DNA from: Gallicola sp.
GTDB taxonomy: Bacteria > Bacillota > Clostridia > Tissierellales > Peptoniphilaceae
Assembly (NCBI GenBank): GCA_012798975.1
Contig: JAAZME010000357.1
Coordinates: 1-22,048 of the forward strand
Direction of reading: 5' to 3'
Length of the DNA: 22,048 nucleotides
Shown: positions 1-6,367 of the stretch, piece after piece
Numbering within the stretch: the stretch's first letter is position 1
Layout: the number at the start of each line of letters is the position of its first letter
Made by a program: the position numbers and the translations under genes
The notes under the pieces: model-generated
What the model saw: the letters and a program-made list of their open reading frames with translations, nothing else
Databases searched by the model: none
Told to the model about the DNA's origin: nothing

Positions 1-43
1 AAATATGTTGAATGTATAATATAAATATAGATAGATTGTAGGC

Positions 44-75
44 AAAAAAATCTCTAAGGCCCCTTAGAGATTTTT
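44..75. terminator. Bidirectional rho-independent terminator after the Fur/PerR gene
   Basis: ATCTCTAAGG (50-59) pairs perfectly with CCTTAGAGAT (62-71). An A-run lies on the left and a T-run on the right, so it can act in both directions. It sits about 30 bp beyond the stop codon of the minus-strand regulator gene. Confidence 0.85.
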
Positions 76-105
76 AGTAAATATTTTTATGAATTGTAAA
101 GAAAG

Positions 106-525
106 CTATTTATTATCCGGGCTGCATTTAGGGCAGATGCCTTTTATCAGAAGCTGGGTATCTTCTACGGTAAATCCAGACAAATCATCTGAAATTACAG
201 AATCCGGTTTTAATTCGATATCGTAAATATGGCTGCATTTGCTGCAGATAAAATGACCATGAGGGTGATCAGCGATTTCATAACGGTTTTCGTCTTGGTT
301 GGTGGCGATCATGTGTATAAGACCCTTTTGAGTGAAGAGTTTTAAAGTGTTGTAAACGGTAGCCTTAGATAAAGCAGGGGACTCTTTTTGCAAGACGCGA
401 TTGATCTCATCTGCAGTAGGGTGGCCCTCTTGCTTCATGATATAGTCTAGGATGATAATCCGTTGATGAGTAGGCTGAATACCGCTTTCTCTTAATTTTT
501 CAACAACGGGATTAAAAGTATTCAT
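106..525 (-). CDS. perR: Fur-family regulator, PerR-like peroxide sensor
   Basis: This 139-residue protein has normal Fur/PerR length. It has an N-terminal winged helix with a recognition helix around residues 53-64 (S-K-A-T-V-Y-N-T-L) and a C-terminal metal and dimer domain. C94/C97 and C131/C134 form the structural zinc site. Aligned on the first CxxC to B. subtilis PerR, the regulatory metal ligands are H35, H89, H91 and D102. The PerR D85 position is glutamate (E83), as in Fur. The aspartate at the PerR D104 position is the residue linked to peroxide sensing, so PerR is favoured over Fur, though not proven. The start is the ATG at 523-525, preceded by AAGGGGGG; an in-frame start 24 bp upstream lacks this spacing. 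The promoter at 565-593 is overlapped by a PerR-like box, which suggests autoregulation. Family call is firm; subfamily is moderate. Confidence 0.88.
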   Translation of the reverse strand: MNTFNPVVEKLRESGIQPTHQRIIILDYIMKQEGHPTADEINRVLQKESPALSKATVYNTLKLFTQKGLIHMIATNQDENRYEIADHPHGHFICSKCSHIYDIELKPDSVISDDLSGFTVEDTQLLIKGICPKCSPDNK

Positions 526-562
526 GATTCGATTCCCCCCTTTTTGCACATTGATTCTATAT

Positions 563-577
563 TTATAATAGTTACAA
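563..577 (-). promoter_or_regulatory. PerR-like box overlapping the regulator's own -10
   Basis: TTATAATAGTTACAA matches the known 7-1-7 PerR box TTATAATNATTATAA at all but two positions. It covers the -10 element of the minus-strand promoter, the usual place for a repressor operator. Confidence 0.6.
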
Positions 578-593
578 AATTGTAGAATGTCAA
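565..593 (-). promoter_or_regulatory. Sigma-A promoter of the Fur/PerR gene
   Basis: On the minus strand TTGACA (588-593) is followed after exactly 17 bp by TATTAT (565-570). That is a perfect -35 and a 5/6 match at the -10. It lies 40-68 bp before the chosen ATG. Confidence 0.82.
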
Positions 594-611
594 GGATAAC
601 AGGAAAAGGTC

Positions 612-651
612 AGGTAAAAACCAGGGCAGAAAAATAGTGCAGCCCTGGTTT
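612..651 (-). terminator. Rho-independent terminator of telA
   Basis: GCCCTGGTTT (642-651) pairs with AAACCAGGGC (618-627) around a 14-nt loop. On the minus strand the stem runs into a short T-run. It lies between the telA stop codon and the regulator's promoter and separates the two units. Confidence 0.75.
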
Positions 652-706
652 AATGTCTATATATTTATCCTTAGAAAAGCGGTACAGCAAAGCCAAGCAC
701 AGAGGT

Positions 707-1867
707 TTACTGATCCTTACGGCGTACAGATAATAAGGACTGCTTTAGCTCTTCTTCCATAAGAAGGAGTTCTTTTTCTGCTTGGATTCGCTTTTCCCGG
801 CCTTGTTCTTGAATGGTAATCGTTTCTTGAATCGTATCGATCAGATCTCTGTTTACTTTTTTTAAACTTTCCATATCGATGATACCGCGTTCCGATTCTC
901 TGGCTGTTTCAATGGTATTTGTACGGAGCTTTTCGGAGTTCTTTACTAAGAGCTCATTTGTAGTATCATTAACAGATTTTTGAAGCTTTAATGCATTTTC
1001 TTGGCGCAGAAGTCCGATAGCGATAATAATCTGGCTTTTCCATAGAGGAATTGTATTTAGTATCGCTGTTTGGATTTTATCGATCAGCATTTTGTCGTTA
1101 TTTTGTATCAGTTTTATCTGAGGAGCTGTTTGGATGCTCATTTGTTTTGAGAGTTTAAGATCATGCACTTTTTTCTCGAAACGGTTTACGGTGTCTTCAA
1201 AGTCTCTCACAAGCTGTGCGCTCATGGGGTCGTTGGAAGATACTGCTTCTTGGCGCAGTTTAGGAATGGTTGTATTCCTGGTTTCTTCAATTAATTCTTC
1301 CCCTGCAATGATATAGAGCTGCAGATTGTTAAAATATTCCAGATTCTTTTCGTATAAATTATCAAACAAAGCAATATCTTTCATCATTTGGAGTCTTGCT
1401 TGATCCAGCTGATCCTCGATGCGATCGATTTGAATTTCTACTGTTTCGTATTTCGCATTGAAGCGGTCCATTTTTTTACCGAAAGAAGAAAAGAAAGGAA
1501 TATTATCAAAAAAGCCTTTTTTTGTTTCGAGATCTTCGATTTCCAGATCTTTTACCTGAAGCATAAGCTCGCTAAGGAGAGGACCTACTTCGCCGGTATC
1601 TTTGTTGTGGATTTTTGTAAGGATCGTATCGGAAAAGTCGGATAGATTTTTTTGAGCGCCCACACCAAATGTTATAGTCTGAGAAGAGTCTAAAAGGTTA
1701 ATACCTTCTTTTATTTCTTCAACTTTTTTTCGCTCTTCTAGTGTAAGGATTTCTTTTTTTTCGGCAATTTCCTTGATTGCCTCTGCTCGAAGTTCTTCAG
1801 GATCTGTTTGTACAAGTTCTTGAGCAGCTGTTTTATTTTTCAAATCATTTAGATTAATGTCTCCCAT
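707..1867 (-). CDS. telA: TelA-family (toxic anion resistance / tellurite resistance) protein
   Basis: This 386-residue protein matches the TelA family in length and layout. It is largely helical and charged, with long coiled-coil segments. It has the central Phe-rich 'FFDNIPFF..FGKKMDRF' region followed by 'KYETVEIQIDRIEDQLD' near residues 120-155, and a C-terminal 'NTIPLWKSQIIIAIGL' segment near 275-290. There is no signal peptide, so it is probably cytosolic or membrane-associated. Members are linked to tellurite resistance and cell-envelope stress, but the biochemical role is unsettled. AGGAGG sits 5 nt before the ATG. Its frequent partner XpaC is absent; the gene is a single unit with its own terminator at 612-651. 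Family assignment is confident, function less so. Confidence 0.87.
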   Translation of the reverse strand: MGDINLNDLKNKTAAQELVQTDPEELRAEAIKEIAEKKEILTLEERKKVEEIKEGINLLDSSQTITFGVGAQKNLSDFSDTILTKIHNKDTGEVGPLLSELMLQVKDLEIEDLETKKGFFDNIPFFSSFGKKMDRFNAKYETVEIQIDRIEDQLDQARLQMMKDIALFDNLYEKNLEYFNNLQLYIIAGEELIEETRNTTIPKLRQEAVSSNDPMSAQLVRDFEDTVNRFEKKVHDLKLSKQMSIQTAPQIKLIQNNDKMLIDKIQTAILNTIPLWKSQIIIAIGLLRQENALKLQKSVNDTTNELLVKNSEKLRTNTIETARESERGIIDMESLKKVNRDLIDTIQETITIQEQGREKRIQAEKELLLMEEELKQSLLSVRRKDQ

Positions 1868-2270
1868 TTCAACCTCCTGTTTAAATAGTACTAGGTATAA
1901 AACGTCAGAGCCGAAAGTTTTAAATTTTAATTTCCTAGACTCGGATTTCTACGAACGACTCCCTTTTCTATCACTATTTTATCAGATAACTCCTTATTTA
2001 TACAGACTGCTGTGAAAGTGAAGCGTTCTAAAATAAAAGAGGATGATAATTATAAAAAAGAAAAGGAAAATAGAACGATCTAAAAATAAAATTCAAGGTT
2101 ATTAAAAAAATGTCATGAATATAGTATAAGAATAAAGTTTATGATAAAATACTGTTATTTCAAATAAGAATGGGTATATAAATTTTGCTGGTAAATATTT
2201 ATCAGTAAAATTGTAAAATTGATGTTTGGCTCAAAATGAACTTGGTATATGTCACACACCCATCATTTTG

Positions 2271-2286
2271 CGAACATTTATGTCCG
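2271..2286. repeat. Near-perfect 16-bp palindrome, possible operator
   Basis: CGAACATTTATGTCCG has 7-bp arms with one mismatch around a 2-bp centre. It is 54 bp before the ATG of the FMN-binding lipoprotein. The binding protein is unknown. Confidence 0.4.
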
Positions 2287-2292
2287 ATTAAA

Positions 2293-2316
2293 TGATAAAT
2301 TATTAACGATTTATCA
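2293..2316. promoter_or_regulatory. Inverted repeat before the FMN-binding lipoprotein
   Basis: TGATAAAT (2293-2300) and ATTTATCA (2309-2316) are perfect 8-bp inverted arms separated by 8 bp. They end about 10 bp before the ribosome binding site. The element could be an operator or a 5' UTR hairpin. Confidence 0.45.
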
Positions 2317-2339
2317 AAAAAATAATGAGGAGTGAAAAT

Positions 2340-2681
2340 ATGAAAAAAGTATTATTTGGTATTGCATTAATTGCTGCATTAGGAATAGCAGCTTGTGGAA
2401 ATCAGCAGAAAAGTACATTCAATGATGGTGAATATACAGGAACTGCTGCAGGTTATGGCGGAGATTTAGAAGTAAAAGTTACAGTAGCCGAGAACAAGAT
2501 TAATAATGTAGAAGTTGTTACTCATAGCGAAACAGCAGGAATCTCTGACGAAGCTATTTCAGAAATTCCTAAGAAAATTGTCGAAGCACAAAACACGGAA
2601 GTAGACGTTGTGTCAGGTAGTACCGTAACATCAGATGGTATAAAAGCGGCAGCAGCAGATGCGTTAACTCAAGCAAAATAA
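2340..2681 (+). CDS. FMN-binding domain lipoprotein
   Basis: This 113-residue secreted lipoprotein carries one FMN-binding domain of the NqrC/RnfG/PplA type. Residues 1-19 are a lipoprotein signal ending in the lipobox I-A-A-C, with C19 as the lipidated cysteine. The D-V-V-S-G-S-T segment at 89-95 fits the ApbE flavinylation motif D-x-x-S-G-A-T, with T95 as likely FMN attachment site and Ser replacing the usual Ala. Such proteins carry electrons on the outer face of the membrane in Rnf-like or extracellular electron transfer chains; no other chain component is in the window. The ATG at 2340 follows GAGGAG; the in-frame start 15 bp upstream lacks one. A terminator follows directly and a small membrane-protein gene comes next. 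The domain call is strong; the physiological partner is unknown. Confidence 0.88.
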   Translation: MKKVLFGIALIAALGIAACGNQQKSTFNDGEYTGTAAGYGGDLEVKVTVAENKINNVEVVTHSETAGISDEAISEIPKKIVEAQNTEVDVVSGSTVTSDGIKAAAADALTQAK

Positions 2682-2685
2682 GCGG

Positions 2686-2713
2686 AAAGATCTCCTCTGG
2701 AGATCTTTTTTTA
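2686..2713 (+). terminator. Rho-independent terminator after the FMN-binding lipoprotein
   Basis: AAAGATCTCC (2686-2695) and GGAGATCTTT (2699-2708) form a perfect 10-bp stem with a TCT loop, followed by a T-run. It begins 4 bp after the stop codon. Confidence 0.92.
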
Positions 2714-2787
2714 TTTCTTTTTATTTCAAAAAAAATGGGTATCAATAGATTAGAGTTTACAAAAACAATTGTATGAGGAGGTTTATT

Positions 2788-2928
2788 ATGAAATTCTTCG
2801 ATAAAGCACCATCCAAAGGGGAACAAGCTGTAGATGTTATGAGAAATATTTCTTTTGTATTAAAAGTTGTATCTATGCTCTTAACAGTAGCACTGTTTAT
2901 AGCAGTGCAAATGGGTTATGACGAATAA
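2788..2928 (+). CDS. Small single-span membrane protein, 46 residues
   Basis: The ATG follows a strong GAGGAGG at good spacing, and the 46-codon frame ends 28 bp before a strong terminator. The product starts with a charged stretch (MKFFDKAPSKGEQ). Residues about 20-44 are hydrophobic (V-L-K-V-V-S-M-L-L-T-V-A-L-F-I-A-V) and would form one membrane helix. The gene lies between two terminators, so it is probably its own short transcript or receives read-through from the flavin lipoprotein gene. I do not recognise the family. It could be a small subunit for a redox or transport complex, but only its position suggests that. Initiation signal, membrane profile and terminator together make it a credible gene. 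Confidence 0.72.
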   Translation: MKFFDKAPSKGEQAVDVMRNISFVLKVVSMLLTVALFIAVQMGYDE

Positions 2929-2955
2929 TAAGACAGCAGAATAGTAAAAGTTTGT

Positions 2956-2983
2956 AAGGATGCACTGAGTGCATCCTTATTTT
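2956..2983 (+). terminator. Rho-independent terminator after the small membrane protein gene
   Basis: AAGGATGCACT (2956-2966) and AGTGCATCCTT (2968-2978) are perfect inverted arms, followed by ATTTTA. The realistic loop is about 5 nt. Confidence 0.88.
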
Positions 2984-2990
2984 AGTGGAA

Positions 2991-3047
2991 GAGCTTAAAA
3001 AAGAAGTGTGGAGAGTGAAAGAGGGGAGAGGGGAGTTGTGGTGGAAA
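2991..3047 (+). repeat. G/A-rich intergenic repeat, copy A
   Basis: This segment shares GAGGGGAGAGGGGAGTTG (3021-3038) exactly with 21962-21979. It shares AGTTGTGGTGGAAA (3034-3047) with the complement of 6412-6425. All copies are intergenic, so this looks like a dispersed non-coding repeat. Confidence 0.6.
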
Positions 3048-3277
3048 CGTGGGGCATGTTTCTTTTGGATTTAAAGAGCGAAAAATCATCGTATTTCTTG
3101 AAGTGCTATTGCTTGAATATGGAAATATAATGGAAGGCTAATACTAAGAGCAGTAAAAAATGTATCGTTTTTATTTTGATTTAATAGGTGGTGGATAAAA
3201 GTATTTATAAGGATTTGAGTATAATTGAGGAAATAGTTTTCTTAGGGTAAAAGTTGGGGTTATACTTGAGTAAAAGG

Positions 3278-3296
3278 GTAGTAAATGGTTTACTAC
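3278..3296. promoter_or_regulatory. Perfect palindrome over the -35 of the ABC importer operon
   Basis: GTAGTAAATGGTTTACTAC has perfect 8-bp arms around a 3-bp centre. The right arm contains the -35 hexamer TTTACT (3289-3294). A repressor bound here would block RNA polymerase. The cognate regulator is not evident in the window. Confidence 0.65.
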
Positions 3297-3317
3297 TTTC
3301 ATGTTTTGCTGTACAAT
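3289..3317 (+). promoter_or_regulatory. Sigma-A promoter of the ABC importer operon
   Basis: TTTACT (3289-3294), a 17-bp spacer and TACAAT (3312-3317) lie 35 bp before the ATG of the substrate-binding protein gene. Confidence 0.72.
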
Positions 3318-3351
3318 AGCAATTATTAGGCTGTATATAAAGGAGGAAGAG

Positions 3352-4353
3352 ATGAAAAAATTTACTAAAATATTAATGACAGGGTTATTATCGGCTATGC
3401 TTTTAGCTTCTTGCGGAAATAGCCAGCAGAATACAGATTCAAGCAATACTGGAAGCGGTGAAGCGCCAAGCGGAGCAAAAAAAGTAGGTGTTATCCAGCT
3501 TGTAGAGCATGAAGCTTTAGACAGCTCTTATAATGGTTTTGTGGAAGGTCTAAAAGAAGCTGGATTCAATGATGGCGAAAATCTTGTCATCGATTTTAAC
3601 AACGCTCAAGGAGATCAAAGCAATACGACTACTATTGCTCAAAAACTGAAAAATGACAATCCAGATTTGATCTTTGCTATCGCAACTCCAGCAGCTCAGG
3701 CTGTTGCAAATCAAACATCAGAAATTCCGATCGTAATTACCTCTGTTACCGATCCGAAAGTTGCAGGACTTGTGGATTCGAATGAGGCTCCAGGAGGAAA
3801 TGTTACCGGGACATCGGATTTAACACCAGTAGAAGATCAAATCAATTTGATTAAGGAAATTCTTCCAGAAGCAAAACGATTAGGTGTTATGTATACTTCA
3901 TCCGAAGACAACTCGATTTTACAAGCAGAAATGGCAAAAACTGCAGGAGAAGCTGCAGGTTTCGAAGTCAGCGAATATACTGTTTCTAAAACAGAAGATA
4001 TTATGGCAGTGTCCCAGTCGGCTATAGGAAAGGTAGATGCTATTTACATTCCAACAGATAATCTTCTAGCTGCAAATATGACAGCTGTATCACAGATAAC
4101 AACACCGGCTAAAATTCCTCTAATCGTTGGCGAAAAAGGAATGATGGAGCAGGGCGGTCTTGCTACAAAAGGTATCGACTATTTAGAATTAGGAAAACAG
4201 ACAGGGGCTATGGCAGCAAGAATTCTAAATGGCGAAAAGCCTGCAGATATGCCTATCGAATATCAAGAAGAATCTGTTCTTTATGTCAATCAAAAAGTAG
4301 CAGACGAACTAGGAATCACTTTGCCGCAAAGTGTTTTAGATCAAGCGAAATAA
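3352..4353 (+). CDS. ABC importer substrate-binding lipoprotein (TrpX-like, PF04392 type)
   Basis: This 333-residue lipoprotein has a signal peptide ending in the lipobox L-A-S-C, with C21 as the lipidated cysteine. A Ser/Gly/Asn-rich linker follows, then a periplasmic-binding-like fold. Segments such as 'KKVGVIQLVEHEALD', 'IFAIATPAAQAVA', 'IPIVITSVTDPKVAGLV' and 'NVTGTSDLTPVEDQ' are characteristic of the PF04392 family, whose Gram-positive members include tryptophan/tyrosine importers. It captures substrate outside the membrane for the permease and ATPase encoded next. The ATG at 3352 follows AAGGAGGAAGAG; an in-frame start 51 bp upstream would put extra residues before the signal peptide. 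The promoter at 3289-3317 carries a palindrome. The aromatic amino acid is inferred from family; related purine or other ligands cannot be excluded. Confidence 0.88.
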   Translation: MKKFTKILMTGLLSAMLLASCGNSQQNTDSSNTGSGEAPSGAKKVGVIQLVEHEALDSSYNGFVEGLKEAGFNDGENLVIDFNNAQGDQSNTTTIAQKLKNDNPDLIFAIATPAAQAVANQTSEIPIVITSVTDPKVAGLVDSNEAPGGNVTGTSDLTPVEDQINLIKEILPEAKRLGVMYTSSEDNSILQAEMAKTAGEAAGFEVSEYTVSKTEDIMAVSQSAIGKVDAIYIPTDNLLAANMTAVSQITTPAKIPLIVGEKGMMEQGGLATKGIDYLELGKQTGAMAARILNGEKPADMPIEYQEESVLYVNQKVADELGITLPQSVLDQAK

Positions 4354-4362
4354 GGAGCACAA

Positions 4363-5271
4363 ATGGAATTTATACTTGCATTGCAAGGTGCAGCCGCCCA
4401 GGGGGTTCTCTGGGCGTTGTTGTGCCTAGGAACATATATTACATTTAGATTATTGGACTTTCCGGATCTATCTGTAGACGGAAGTTTTGCTACAGGCGCT
4501 GCAGTAACCGCGATTATGATGACAAATGGAGTGAATCCCTTTATTTCATTAATTGTCGCTACGATTGCAGGGGCAATAGCACGCATGGTAACAGGGTTTC
4601 TTCATACGAAATTCAAAATTCCGGCAGTATTGGCGGGGATTTTAACACAAATCGCTCTTTATTCTGTAAACTTGAGAATCATGGGAAGAGCGAATCTCCC
4701 ATTGCTGAGATTTGACACAATCTTTACAGGAGCGTCGAATCTTTTTGGAAGTATTGGACTAAACCTTTCTGTGGATCAGGTAGCTCTTATTGTAGGGATC
4801 CTTATTATTATCCTTACCATTTCCATTCTTTATTGGTTCTTTGGAACAGAGATCGGGTCTGCAATTCGTGCTACTGGAAATAACGGAGCGATGGTTCGGG
4901 CTTTAGGACAGAATACAGATACAACGAAAGTAATAGCATTAATGGTATCCAACGCCCTTGTAGGTCTTTCAGGAGCCTTAGTAGCTCAATATCAAGGTGC
5001 GGCGGATGTAGGAATGGGAGCTGGAGCTATCGTAATCGGTTTAGCATCTATTGTTATCGGAGAAGTGCTATTTCCTCGTGTAAAGACTTTCTGGGGAGCC
5101 TTGGCAGCTATCGCTATAGGATCCTTTATCTATAGAGCTATTGTAGCAGTTGTTCTTCAAATGGGAATGAATACAAATGATTTAAAACTGCTCACTGCAG
5201 TTATCGTTGCTTTAGCGCTGGGCATTCCTGTGATGCTTCCTCGTAAAAAAAGCAAAACTCAAAATGTGTAG
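4363..5271 (+). CDS. ABC importer permease (BPD_transp_2 type)
   Basis: This is a 302-residue polytopic membrane protein with about eight to nine hydrophobic segments. The N-terminal region 'GVLWALLCLGTYITFRLLDFPDLSVDGSFATGAA' is diagnostic of permeases paired with PF04392 binding proteins. A further conserved segment, 'GSAIRATGNNGAMVRALGQNTD' near residues 165-190, is the cytoplasmic coupling region that contacts the ATPase. The start follows AAGGAG, 9 bp after the upstream stop codon, and the ATPase gene begins 9 bp downstream, so the three genes form one operon. Substrate follows the binding protein, probably an aromatic amino acid by family analogy. Confidence 0.9.
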   Translation: MEFILALQGAAAQGVLWALLCLGTYITFRLLDFPDLSVDGSFATGAAVTAIMMTNGVNPFISLIVATIAGAIARMVTGFLHTKFKIPAVLAGILTQIALYSVNLRIMGRANLPLLRFDTIFTGASNLFGSIGLNLSVDQVALIVGILIIILTISILYWFFGTEIGSAIRATGNNGAMVRALGQNTDTTKVIALMVSNALVGLSGALVAQYQGAADVGMGAGAIVIGLASIVIGEVLFPRVKTFWGALAAIAIGSFIYRAIVAVVLQMGMNTNDLKLLTAVIVALALGIPVMLPRKKSKTQNV

Positions 5272-5280
5272 GAGGGGAAA

Positions 5281-6075
5281 ATGTTAGAATTAAAAGGAAT
5301 CAGCAAAACCTTTAATCCCGGCACCATAAATGAGAAAAAAGCGATCACAAATCTCGATTTATCTATTCACGAAGGAGATTTCATCACTGTAATCGGAAGC
5401 AATGGCGCAGGAAAGTCTACAATTTTAAATTTAATTTCAGGAGTAATTCCCATAGATTCTGGAAAGATGCTCTTAGAAAATCAAGATATCACAAATATGA
5501 AAGAGTTTAAAAGAGCGGCCTTCTTAGGGAGAGTTTTTCAGGATCCTATGCTGGGAACAGCTGGAAACATGATGCTGGAAGAAAATCTTGCCATGGCAAA
5601 CCGCCGCGGAAAAAGCAGAGGACTTGCTTGGGGAATTACGGATAAAGAAAGAGGACTGTTCAAAGAAAAGCTTAAAACTTTAGACTTGGGATTAGAAGAC
5701 CGTTTAAAAGCGAAGGTGGGTCTTCTATCTGGAGGGCAAAGACAAGCTGTAACGCTTCTTATGGCGACACTGCAGCAGCCGAAACTTCTATTATTAGACG
5801 AACATACAGCAGCTCTTGACCCAAAAACAGCTGCAAAAGTTTTAGAAGTAACGGATAATCTTGTACAGAATAATCGCTTAACAACCCTTATGATTACCCA
5901 TAATATGAGAGATGCAATCCGTTTGGGAAACCGTCTGATTATGATGAATCAGGGAAAAATTATTTACGATGTAGAAGGGGAAGAAAAGAAGAATCTTACA
6001 GTAGAAGATCTTCTGAAAAAATTCGAAGTCATGAGCGGAGAAGAATTAACAAACGACAGTTTATTATTAGGTTAG
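5281..6075 (+). CDS. ABC importer ATPase
   Basis: This 264-residue nucleotide-binding subunit energises the importer. Walker A is G-S-N-G-A-G-K-S-T (residues 39-47) and the Q-loop glutamine is Q87. The signature is L-S-G-G-Q-R-Q (from 149). Walker B is L-L-L-L-D-E with E174, followed by the D-loop A-A-L-D, and the switch histidine is H207. All catalytic motifs are intact. It is the last gene of the operon; a strong terminator begins 3 bp after the stop codon. The ATG has GGAGGGG just upstream. Confidence in the ATPase call is very high; specificity comes only from its partners. Confidence 0.95.
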   Translation: MLELKGISKTFNPGTINEKKAITNLDLSIHEGDFITVIGSNGAGKSTILNLISGVIPIDSGKMLLENQDITNMKEFKRAAFLGRVFQDPMLGTAGNMMLEENLAMANRRGKSRGLAWGITDKERGLFKEKLKTLDLGLEDRLKAKVGLLSGGQRQAVTLLMATLQQPKLLLLDEHTAALDPKTAAKVLEVTDNLVQNNRLTTLMITHNMRDAIRLGNRLIMMNQGKIIYDVEGEEKKNLTVEDLLKKFEVMSGEELTNDSLLLG

Positions 6076-6077
6076 TT

Positions 6078-6106
6078 AAAGAGACGAAGAAATTCGTCTC
6101 TTTTTT
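6078..6106 (+). terminator. Rho-independent terminator of the ABC importer operon
   Basis: GAGACGAA (6081-6088) pairs with TTCGTCTC (6093-6100) around GAAA, with flanking A and T runs that extend the stem. It lies directly after the ATPase stop codon. Confidence 0.93.
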
Positions 6107-6186
6107 ATTTGTTCTTCCCAGAACTCAAAAGGATTTGCGGATCTTGATATGAATCGAGGAAGGTTACAAGTCAATTACGGAAAGAC

Positions 6187-6228
6187 ACTTACCTATGTCT
6201 TGACACAAATTACTTACCCATGTCTTGA
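6187..6228 (+). repeat. Two 17-nt direct repeats with 25-bp period
   Basis: ACTTACCTATGTCTTGA (6187-6203) and ACTTACCCATGTCTTGA (6212-6228) differ at one base. Closely spaced repeats like this can mark the end of an insertion sequence, but no transposase is present. Confidence 0.6.
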
Positions 6229-6237
6229 TCAGGCCCT

Positions 6238-6277
6238 CTACTTTCTAAAACCTATAACCTATTTCCTATCTTTTCCT
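6238..6277 (+). repeat. 40-bp direct repeat, left copy
   Basis: It matches 6368-6407 at 37 of 40 positions, and all three differences are T here versus C there. It includes three CCTAT units at 7-bp spacing. The pair brackets the hairpin array. Confidence 0.75.
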
Positions 6278-6285
6278 CTTTTCCT

Positions 6286-6354
6286 GGTCACCAAAGGTGT
6301 ACCGCCTAATGTCTAGGTGCCGAAGGCATCCTGCTTGGGTTGCAAAGCAATCCC
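6286..6354 (+). repeat. Array of three structurally identical hairpins
   Basis: The hairpins are GGTCACCAAAGGTGTACC (6286-6303), AGGTGCCGAAGGCATCCT (6315-6332) and GGGTTGCAAAGCAATCCC (6337-6354). Each has a 3-bp outer and a 4-bp inner stem, a triloop (AAA, GAA, AAA) and one unpaired T on the 3' arm at the same place (6300, 6329, 6351). Each is followed by GC. Stem sequences differ while pairing is kept, which points to selection on structure in RNA or single-stranded DNA. Confidence 0.65.
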
Positions 6355-6367
6355 GCCTTTCTCTTCC

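Larger units (their letters stand above)
1868..2339. other. Gene-free region between telA and the FMN-binding lipoprotein
   Basis: This AT-rich, 472-bp divergent intergenic region must hold promoters for telA (minus) and the lipoprotein (plus). I see no convincing ORF or RNA gene and no clear -35/-10 pair for either gene. The structured part is its right end, with two inverted repeats at 2271-2286 and 2293-2316. Confidence 0.6.
2929..3277. other. Gene-free region upstream of the ABC importer
   Basis: It holds the terminator of the small membrane protein and a G/A-rich repeat copy (2991-3047). The remainder, about 3048-3277, is AT-rich sequence in which I see no ORF with a start signal and no recognised riboswitch. 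I looked for a T-box conserved segment, since tryptophan importers of this type can be T-box controlled, and did not find one. Confidence 0.5.

Noticed and set aside
2024..2077. CGTTCTA ... TAGAACG inverted repeat with 40-bp spacing
   Set aside because: Arms are only 7 bp in AT-rich DNA, the spacing is wide, and no promoter is nearby; it is likely chance.
3048..3277. T-box leader for the aromatic amino acid-type importer
   Set aside because: No T-box conserved sequence or antiterminator/terminator pair was found, and the promoter maps downstream of this stretch.
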